A stretch of 64,000 nt of DNA from an uncultured Verrucomicrobiota bacterium. Lineage in GTDB: Bacteria > Verrucomicrobiota > Verrucomicrobiia > Opitutales > Seribacteraceae. Below, one piece after another: positions 10,269-20,275 of this stretch (positions are counted from its first letter, which is position 1; each line of letters starts with the position of its first letter). The notes under the pieces are model-generated. The model was not told where the DNA came from, ran no database searches, and worked only from the letters and a program-made list of their open reading frames with translations. The position numbers and the translations under genes were made by a program. The stretch covers positions 1 to 64,000 of the forward strand of contig CACMQL010000006.1 of the NCBI GenBank assembly GCA_902615835.1, written 5' to 3'.

Positions 10269-11391
10269 GATTAATCTTACCTGATTCAAATACTCTTATC
10301 ATTCCAATCTGACTGAGCCATTTTATCTCTTTTAAAATGTCAAGTTTGGACATGCTAAGTTGTTGGTAATTACTTAACACAACAGGAACAGTTATTCCAG
10401 TACTCGACTTAATTACATTAAGAATCTTTTCAGACTGCAAGCTTAGTTTATATTTTAGAAGATCATTCGGTTGATAGGCTGAGACAAATGTGTGTTTATT
10501 TATATTGAACAAATTAAATTTTGATCTCTTGAGAATTTGATAGAGTAATCTCTCAATATCTTTGCTTAGATTTCTCATGTTGGATTTTATTTCAGTCTGG
10601 ATAAGTGCATATTCTTTTGTATCAAGAATTTCCATCATACTGATTCTTATTTTTTCAAATTCTGTGAAGTATTGCTCTATATTTTCAATAATTTCATCCA
10701 ACACTCCTTGAAGCGACCTGAAGTTTCGATTATCTGGTAGAAAAAACTCACATATTTCTATTTTCTTATTTTTAATAGCCTTTATATCATTTACATTCGT
10801 ACTTTGTGAAAGTGAATGGATGTACTTTTCTCTGTTGGTAAAGATCTTTTGTTCAAGCAAATGGCAGTCAACTATATTGTTGAATAAATTATGACTTGTC
10901 GGAGGAAATACCTTTTTGGTTTTGTTGCATACCAGAACATTTTTAAAATCAGTTGTAATTGTAACTGTATCCGAAACCCTTAAATCGGTCACATTTTTTC
11001 GAAATATTAAATCATTTGCAGCATCAACTTTAGAAAACAAATATTTGTCATCATCCTTGTATTTTAGAAACTTCTTTTGGGAGTTAACCCATTCTACTGT
11101 GACATGGTAAAGATTCTTATCTATGATTTCTTTAAAAATAGAGTCAAGCGGCCTTGTTATGCCATCTTTTCGCAATTTACTTTTAATTATATCTATAACC
11201 TTTTGTGGTATTAAAGGTACTATTTTAAAAAGGTTTGTTTTTTGTCTAGTTATATTTTTCGAAGAAGGTCGCTGTTCCTTCTTTTTAGTGTTCTGCTTTC
11301 GGTTTTGGGTTGGAGGTTCCCTTTTTTCCCATTCGGGCAGAAAATCGAATTTAGACAAAGAACGTAGTTTTTTTTCAGAATCATCATTCAT
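10255..11391 (-). CDS. Hypothetical protein with basic low-complexity N-terminus
   Basis: Long intact ORF of 378 aa; no family recognised. N-terminal LPEW motif followed by a K/R/Q-rich linker. Confidence 0.7.
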   Translation of the reverse strand: MNDDSEKKLRSLSKFDFLPEWEKREPPTQNRKQNTKKKEQRPSSKNITRQKTNLFKIVPLIPQKVIDIIKSKLRKDGITRPLDSIFKEIIDKNLYHVTVEWVNSQKKFLKYKDDDKYLFSKVDAANDLIFRKNVTDLRVSDTVTITTDFKNVLVCNKTKKVFPPTSHNLFNNIVDCHLLEQKIFTNREKYIHSLSQSTNVNDIKAIKNKKIEICEFFLPDNRNFRSLQGVLDEIIENIEQYFTEFEKIRISMMEILDTKEYALIQTEIKSNMRNLSKDIERLLYQILKRSKFNLFNINKHTFVSAYQPNDLLKYKLSLQSEKILNVIKSSTGITVPVVLSNYQQLSMSKLDILKEIKWLSQIGMIRVFESGKINLTKS

Positions 11392-11443
11392 TTGACTTTA
11401 AACATTGTAAAGAAACTAGATTTGAATATCAAATACTTAGAAT

Positions 11444-11528
11444 GCTCAGGTGGCGGAATTGGTAGACGCGCTAGACTAAGGATCTAGTGCCGAAAGGCGT
11501 GGGGGTTCGAGTCCCCCCTTGAGCACCA
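11444..11528 (+). tRNA. tRNA-Leu (anticodon AAG)
   Basis: GCTCAGG/CTTGAGC acceptor, class II variable arm, GGTTCGAGTCC T-arm, encoded CCA. Anticodon stem ctaga/tctag with loop ctAAGga (anticodon 11478-11480). Confidence 0.93.
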
Positions 11529-11529
11529 A

Positions 11530-12498
11530 TCATTTTTGTTTGTCGAATATTTGGTGTTTTATTCTCAAGCCATTTTTAAATTCGTCTTTGAAAGTTTTAT
11601 TTGAAAATTCGTCAAACCCTTCAAATAACCCATGCTTTAAGTTGTTTTTCCAATGCTCAAGGAGTCTCACTTGGAATGAACCTCCTTTGAGTCTGTAATT
11701 TTTAACTACCCATTGGTTTGATGCATGTGAACCGTAGGCAGGGCCAAACTTTTCCTTTGCTTCTGTTTGTAGAAATATCCACAAGGTGGAAAGCAAATCT
11801 CCATTTTTACTTCTTTGGGGCTTGTAATCTGAAGGTTCAATGGGCTTTGGAAACCAAAAAATATGCGTTCCATGTTTTTGGCCATGTATGTAATCTCTAT
11901 CTGCAACAGGAATTCCTGATCTATCATAGCGTTTGCTTTTCCCATGAATTACACCGGAGAGGTAGTTTGTTTCTTCTATGATTTGACCCGATGGAAATCT
12001 TGTTTCAATCGTGCCACTAAAGGGCTGCTCCTCGTCCTTGATAAAGGCAAGAGGTATGTGAGTCCAGTCATGCCCTTTTAAAACTTCTATGCCTGCTACA
12101 GAGCCATTTTTAATTTTTACATTTCCCAGTTCAAATTTACCTGCATTTGCACCTGTGATCTCTGCCCTCACCGATGCGGAGTAACCTCTGCCTCCGTTTT
12201 TTATAATTATTTTAACAAGCTTTCCGGATGTCGTAGTTTCTGGAAAAGCATCTGCTCCGCTTCCTCCCCAAAACAACCTGTTGTCATAAAGCATAATTTT
12301 GTTTGCACTGTGCATCTCCAAAAAAGAAGAATTTTCACGCCTTTTTTTGTATGGACTGAAAGGCAACGAAGGGCTGTTTACGGAAGATTTCTCCCACCAA
12401 CCTGAAACCTGCTCCATATCTCCCTCGAATAAAATTAAAAAGCTTAATCCGCCACTCACAATACAGGTAAATAGGATGGCCAGTATAATTTTTTTCAT
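11530..12498 (-). CDS. Membrane-anchored or exported protein with MORN/YwqK-like repeats
   Basis: N-terminal TM/signal (MKKIILAILFTCIVSGGLSFLIL). Repeats such as YLSGVIHGKSKRYDRSGIPVADRDYIHGQKHGTHIFW and NNLKHGLFEGFDEFSNKTFKDEFKNG. Confidence 0.7.
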   Translation of the reverse strand: MKKIILAILFTCIVSGGLSFLILFEGDMEQVSGWWEKSSVNSPSLPFSPYKKRRENSSFLEMHSANKIMLYDNRLFWGGSGADAFPETTTSGKLVKIIIKNGGRGYSASVRAEITGANAGKFELGNVKIKNGSVAGIEVLKGHDWTHIPLAFIKDEEQPFSGTIETRFPSGQIIEETNYLSGVIHGKSKRYDRSGIPVADRDYIHGQKHGTHIFWFPKPIEPSDYKPQRSKNGDLLSTLWIFLQTEAKEKFGPAYGSHASNQWVVKNYRLKGGSFQVRLLEHWKNNLKHGLFEGFDEFSNKTFKDEFKNGLRIKHQIFDKQK

Positions 12499-12540
12499 GG
12501 TTTAAAATTTTTATAAAAATCCATCGACAGACTCAATAAA

Positions 12541-13599
12541 TTAAGTCAACCATACTTTTCTTCGATACAGTTCATTGAGTATTTTCTTGGGCAAGAGTGG
12601 ACCTTCAAAAACTAAACCAGAATATATTTGTAAAAGGCATGCACCAGAGTCCAGCTTTTTGGCCGCCGAATTCCCATCTGATATACCGCCTACCCCAACA
12701 ATGGGAATTTTATCATTTGTCAGTTGGTTTATAAATTTTATGATTTCCAACGATTTATCTTCCAACGCCTTACCGCTTAAACCGCCCTCCTCACTAAGTC
12801 TGATGTGATTCGGTCGATCTGTAGTAGTATTAGTTGCTACTATACCTCCTACATTTCGACCGACAGCAATTTCTAAAATTTTCTCAATAGAGGAGAAGTC
12901 TTCATCAGGCGAAATCTTTAATAAATAGGGGATCTTTTCTTGAAAAGTCATTTTAGCAATCTTTTCGAGTCTCTCGTCAATACCTTTGAGCAATGGGTCG
13001 AGAAATTCCTGTTTATGTAATTCACGTAATCCCGGTGTGTTTGGGGAGCTAATATTGATAGTAAAGTAGTCTGCCGATTTGTTGAGAAAATCGATGCATT
13101 GCAAGTAGTCTCCTAAAGTTTCTTCCAAAGGCGTGGATTTGGCCTTACCGATGTTAATGCCCAAAGGTGAAATACGCCCTTGTTTAGGATAATATTTCTC
13201 CAATCTTCTGCCCATAGCTTCAGCACCATGGTTATTGAAGCCCATGCGATTAATTATTGAATTTTCTTCAATAACCCTAAACAATCTTGGTTTTATATTT
13301 CCTAGCTGAGGTTTTGGGGTTACTGTTCCAATCTCGATGTGCCCAAAACCCAGTGCCTTCGACACTCCAGGGAACAAGCCATTTTTATCAAATCCTGCAG
13401 CCAAACCTAAAGCGTTGGGAAATGTTAGACCAAAGACAATTTTTTCATCTTTTGGAGAATGAAGCAAAGTCTCGATAGCTTTTTTTAAAAATGGAAAGCT
13501 TTCAACATAAGCTAAGATTTCACAAACTATTTCATGGGCAGTTTCAGCCTCCATTTTAAAAAAAAAGGGCCTGACCAGCATTTTGTAAAGGTCACTCAT
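12541..13599 (-). CDS. pyrD: Dihydroorotate dehydrogenase (quinone), class 2
   Basis: NALGLAAGFDKNG, GHIEIGTVTPKPQ.GN.KPR, NISSPNTPGLR, VGVGGI motifs. Confidence 0.95.
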   Translation of the reverse strand: MSDLYKMLVRPFFFKMEAETAHEIVCEILAYVESFPFLKKAIETLLHSPKDEKIVFGLTFPNALGLAAGFDKNGLFPGVSKALGFGHIEIGTVTPKPQLGNIKPRLFRVIEENSIINRMGFNNHGAEAMGRRLEKYYPKQGRISPLGINIGKAKSTPLEETLGDYLQCIDFLNKSADYFTINISSPNTPGLRELHKQEFLDPLLKGIDERLEKIAKMTFQEKIPYLLKISPDEDFSSIEKILEIAVGRNVGGIVATNTTTDRPNHIRLSEEGGLSGKALEDKSLEIIKFINQLTNDKIPIVGVGGISDGNSAAKKLDSGACLLQIYSGLVFEGPLLPKKILNELYRRKVWLT

Positions 13600-13702
13600 T
13601 GGAAGAAAGTAAACGTGATGTTGGTGATAATTTTGAAGAAATACATGGATATGATAACAAGTTTGTTGACATTCAAAAAGAATTGAATCTTAAGGCAATC
13701 CA

Positions 13703-14440
13703 ATGACAAAAAAAACAGGACCTAGTTTGGAGTGGTGTGTAGTGCGTTTATCCGATGATGAAAATTGGTGGGTAGATGAGATAAGCGATAAAGAAAATTG
13801 GGATGCAGATGATCTGGGTATTATAGACCCTAAACAGTTTTTGCATATCAATGAATTACTTGATTCAATGAGTGAGTTTGGTCTGGATTCACAGATTGTA
13901 GACGATGCATTTTTCACTTTTGAGATTAAGGAAGAACTAAAAGGCGGCAAAATCAAATTAGTTAGGGTTAGGGATTCATTATTAAAGGCAGAAGACATGC
14001 TTTTTGCATTGCCTGATGTTCTGGATGAGGAAAAAGGACCGTATGCAGATTTTCTCAATCATGTTTCCCAGATTAGGGTAACCATGCTCAATGAGTTGAT
14101 TGAATTTGCTGAAACCTACACGCAAGAAGAAATGGAGGAGGTATTGTCCGAAAAGCATAATAATGACTTTTTAGAGGGAAGAAGAACTCATTTCAGTGAC
14201 GAACTGATTGCAATTTTAGAATTTGTTCCGGATGGATTTGCAATTGATTCGGATTTAGAGGGCGATGATAAGAATGAAGAAGACGAAGATGATTACTCAG
14301 ATCTGGAAGCCGATCTCGTGGAAGTTTCAGATAAGGAAGAAAAGCTATTACCCGACGAGGATTTAAAATGGGATGAAGATGAAGACAAAGAAAAGGAGGC
14401 AACGCCGTATGAAGGAGGAGCACCTGATGAGAGCGCTTAA
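13703..14440 (+). CDS. Hypothetical protein with strongly acidic C-terminal tail
   Basis: Intact 245 aa ORF; C-terminus rich in D/E (EGDDKNEEDEDDYSDLEADLVE...DEDEDKEKEA). Confidence 0.7.
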   Translation: MTKKTGPSLEWCVVRLSDDENWWVDEISDKENWDADDLGIIDPKQFLHINELLDSMSEFGLDSQIVDDAFFTFEIKEELKGGKIKLVRVRDSLLKAEDMLFALPDVLDEEKGPYADFLNHVSQIRVTMLNELIEFAETYTQEEMEEVLSEKHNNDFLEGRRTHFSDELIAILEFVPDGFAIDSDLEGDDKNEEDEDDYSDLEADLVEVSDKEEKLLPDEDLKWDEDEDKEKEATPYEGGAPDESA

Positions 14441-15414
14441 AGTTTAGCTGCAATCCTTTCAGCAAAATAAGTTAATATCACATCTGCTCCAGCCCTCTTT
14501 ATGCTTAGTAGGGACTCCTCTGCACATCGATCTAAATCTAACCACCCCAACTTACTTGCCGCCCAAATTCGTGAATACTCTCCAGAAACTTGATAAGCCG
14601 CAATTGGCAGCGAAAAATTTTCTTTAGCAGATTTTATTATGTCTAGGTAAGGCTCTGCCGGCTTTATCATCAGAAGATCGGCACCCTCCTGTTCATCTAA
14701 TTTCAATTCGAGAAGTGCCTCTCGAGAATTTGCCGGGTTAAGTTGATAGCCAGATTTGTCTATGGGCTCCTTTTGTGTGGAAGAAATGGCATCACGAAAG
14801 GGACCATAGTAAGCAGAACAAAATTTTGCGGAATAAGCGAGAATGGCGACTTGTTCAAACCCAGCGTTATCAAGCGAGCTTCTTATTTCTCCTATCCTTC
14901 CATCCATCATGTCAGAAGGTGCCACAACATCAAATCCCGCTTGAGCTGCAAGGTTGGCAGATTTGCAAAGCATCTCAACGGTCAGATCATTGTCAACTCT
15001 ACCCGAAGAATCAAGAATTCCGTCATGTCCATGATCCGTAAAAGGATCGAGGGCTAAATCTGCAATTAATAAGGTATCTTGGTGTTGTTCTTTGATTTTT
15101 TTGGCTGCCCGGAATGAAATGGAATCTGGGTTTAGTGCTTCCTTTCCCGAGGAGCATTTTTTCTCCGGCATAATACAGGGAAAAAGAGCAAATGCGTAAA
15201 GACCGATTTCTTTCCAATGGGATACCTGTTCAACGACTGCATCGATCGACCATCTATAAACTTCAGGCATAGACTCTACTGGTTCCTTAGATTCACAATG
15301 ATCACTGACAAAAATTGGAAGTATGAAATCTTGTTTTTGAAGTGAATATTCCGTAACCATTGATTTGGCTATTCTAAGCTCACGGAGTCGTCGGGGACGT
15401 CGGAATAATTTCAT
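14437..15414 (-). CDS. hemB: Delta-aminolevulinic acid dehydratase (porphobilinogen synthase)
   Basis: RPRRLR, LFPCI, ALDPFTDHGHDG, APSDMMDGRIG, MIKPA.PYLDI, YQVSGEY motifs. Confidence 0.95.
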   Translation of the reverse strand: MKLFRRPRRLRELRIAKSMVTEYSLQKQDFILPIFVSDHCESKEPVESMPEVYRWSIDAVVEQVSHWKEIGLYAFALFPCIMPEKKCSSGKEALNPDSISFRAAKKIKEQHQDTLLIADLALDPFTDHGHDGILDSSGRVDNDLTVEMLCKSANLAAQAGFDVVAPSDMMDGRIGEIRSSLDNAGFEQVAILAYSAKFCSAYYGPFRDAISSTQKEPIDKSGYQLNPANSREALLELKLDEQEGADLLMIKPAEPYLDIIKSAKENFSLPIAAYQVSGEYSRIWAASKLGWLDLDRCAEESLLSIKRAGADVILTYFAERIAAKL

Positions 15415-15525
15415 GGAATATGTAATTGTGGAACAGGTGCTTACGAATGGACAACAAAAGGACTATTGTTATGATTGGTCAGTTTAAAATATACTAAAAA
15501 TTATGGCCTGTACAACAAATAGGAA

Positions 15526-17370
15526 ATGGAAATTGAAGCGATAGTAAGCTTTATTTTGCTTGGATGTGCATTACTTTCTTTCTTCCTTGAAAAATGTAGT
15601 GTTGATATAACGGCACTTGCATTATTGGCAGTTATTCTTCTGATCTCTTGTTTCGGTATTTTTTCTTCGTGGCCAAACTACCTTCAAGTTTTACAGGTTT
15701 TTTCTTCAGAAGCTCCCCTGACAATTGCAGCCATGTTTGTAATAAGTGCAGCCTTGAATCGCTGTAGGGTGATTGAGCAAATTTCCAAATTCCTAGGGTT
15801 TTTTTGCAAATTTGGCTATACAAAATTTATGCTGATTCTACTATGTCTTGTAGCACTTATTTCGGCCTTTGTTAATAACACGCCAGTAGTTGTCGTATTA
15901 CTACCCGTAATCTTCACCTTATCAAGGCAATTGGGTGTATCCTCGTCCAAGCTACTTATACCTGTCTCATACGCTTCCATTTTCGGGGGTTGCTGTACCC
16001 TAGTTGGTACAAGCACAAATATCCTCGCCAATGGAATTATTACATCAACCGAAGTATATCCCAACTTGGAACCAATTGGCATGTTTGAGTTGAGCAAACT
16101 TGGCTTACCTTTGCTTCTGATATCACTTGGATTTCTAACTTTATTTGCAAGACGGCTTCTTCCTGAACGAGAAGGACTTACCAATATTTTATCAGATATT
16201 GAGCAAAAGCAATTTCTTACCGAAGCAGTTGTACTAAAGTCTTCCCCGCTCGTAGGTCGAATAGCTTTTGAGAGTGATATAGCAAAAATGTCCGGCACCC
16301 GAATTCTCGATATAATTCGGCACGGTAATTCACTGGGCAATGAAGCAAACACCACCAAACTTATTGCGGGTGATAAACTTATACTCTCCTGTAAACCTCA
16401 AGGCATCATCGAAACAAAAGAAATTGACGGGTTGAGTCTAGTAGACGAAACAAAATTTGGCCTCGAACAAATTTCAACCGAAGAATCCATGATGGTTGAG
16501 GCCGTTATTGGACCATCATCCCCGTTAATTTCAAAGACCATAACGGAAGCAAATTTTCGAAGTAGATACAACTTGGGCATTTTAGCGCTTCACCGCAAAG
16601 GGAAAAATTTAAATTCACAGTTAGAGCAGATTAGGCTTCAAGCAAGTGACACGATTCTTCTAATGGGAACAAAACACGATATTCAAAAACTTAGGGATTC
16701 CGAGGAGACGATCCTTTTGGACCAAGTCATGGTGCCGATGGAAAATTTTCGAAATAAAGCCCCATTGGCTTTAGGTGTTCTAGCCATGGTTATTTTCACA
16801 GCTACCCTGGGTTGGCTACCCATTTCCGTTGCTTCTTTACTTGGTGTTGCTCTACTTTTCCTGACCGGTTGCATAAAACCTCGCGAAGCCTATGACTCGG
16901 TCGAGTGGAATATTCTTGTGCTGATATATGGGATGCTTGCTCTTGGCATGGTATTGGAATATTCAGGGGCTTCTCACATGATTGCTTTATCCGTCGGCGA
17001 AATTACCGGAGGAGTGCTGGATGGACCTACTCAAGTTATAGCTACCCTAGTGGTACTATACCTTATAACTTCCATTCTAACTGAACTTCTTTCGAACGCG
17101 GCCACAATTGTAATCATGGCACCAATTTCGTTGGAAATTGCAAATCAACTGGGTCTGTCATCAATGGACGCACGAGCGTTTCTACTTACCACTTGCGTTG
17201 CAGCTTCAGCTAGTTTCATTACCCCAATTGGTTATCAGACAAATACTTTTGTTTACTCGGTGGGTGGTTACAAGTTTTCTGATTTCGCCAAAATAGGAAT
17301 TTTCTTAAATTTAATTTACTTTACGGGAACCATATTGCTGGTTTGCTTTTACTGGGAATTTTTATCCTAA
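15526..17370 (+). CDS. SLC13/DASS-type transporter with internal TrkA-C (RCK_C) domains
   Basis: 614 aa with two membrane halves (NNTPVVVVLLPV; LSNAATIVIMAPI) flanking a soluble region with two TrkA-C-like segments. Confidence 0.85.
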   Translation: MEIEAIVSFILLGCALLSFFLEKCSVDITALALLAVILLISCFGIFSSWPNYLQVLQVFSSEAPLTIAAMFVISAALNRCRVIEQISKFLGFFCKFGYTKFMLILLCLVALISAFVNNTPVVVVLLPVIFTLSRQLGVSSSKLLIPVSYASIFGGCCTLVGTSTNILANGIITSTEVYPNLEPIGMFELSKLGLPLLLISLGFLTLFARRLLPEREGLTNILSDIEQKQFLTEAVVLKSSPLVGRIAFESDIAKMSGTRILDIIRHGNSLGNEANTTKLIAGDKLILSCKPQGIIETKEIDGLSLVDETKFGLEQISTEESMMVEAVIGPSSPLISKTITEANFRSRYNLGILALHRKGKNLNSQLEQIRLQASDTILLMGTKHDIQKLRDSEETILLDQVMVPMENFRNKAPLALGVLAMVIFTATLGWLPISVASLLGVALLFLTGCIKPREAYDSVEWNILVLIYGMLALGMVLEYSGASHMIALSVGEITGGVLDGPTQVIATLVVLYLITSILTELLSNAATIVIMAPISLEIANQLGLSSMDARAFLLTTCVAASASFITPIGYQTNTFVYSVGGYKFSDFAKIGIFLNLIYFTGTILLVCFYWEFLS

Positions 17371-17746
17371 TTCATTATTAATCAAAGTAATATCAAACCG
17401 CCAGATTTAGACCTGTGTTTTTTGTTGGATAGATATTTAATAATTAAGATTTTATATCTATTCTGAGTCGATTTGTTAAACCATTTTAATCGAATCTTAT
17501 TTCTTTTTATCAGCTTAGGTAGTAATGAAACGGAATAAATTGTGATATAATTGATATATATAACTAAATTTCAATGGTTTAATGATTATTAAAACAAGGA
17601 GTACTTGCATAATAATTTGTGAATAAAATAACAAATTTTTATGGAGTCTCCTCTTGACCCGCATGCCAGAAAGACTCAAAATATTATTGTTTATGAAATT
17701 CATAGGCTACAGATTAATTTGCTTAAAAATAACAAATTCATGATAA

Positions 17747-20263
<2,517 letters not shown>

Positions 20264-20275
20264 AAAATTCAGGCT

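Noticed and set aside
15816-16358. 180-aa minus-strand ORF inside the SLC13 transporter
   Set aside because: Shadow ORF opposite a strongly supported membrane protein; no recognisable motif.
17523-17551. TATAAT at 17546-17551 as the gyrB promoter
   Set aside because: The -35 region at 17 nt (TAATGA) is poor and the gap is so AT-rich that chance -10 matches are expected.
17515-17703. 62-aa minus-strand ORF upstream of gyrB
   Set aside because: Short, AT-driven, no start context or conserved motif; overlaps the repeat boxes.
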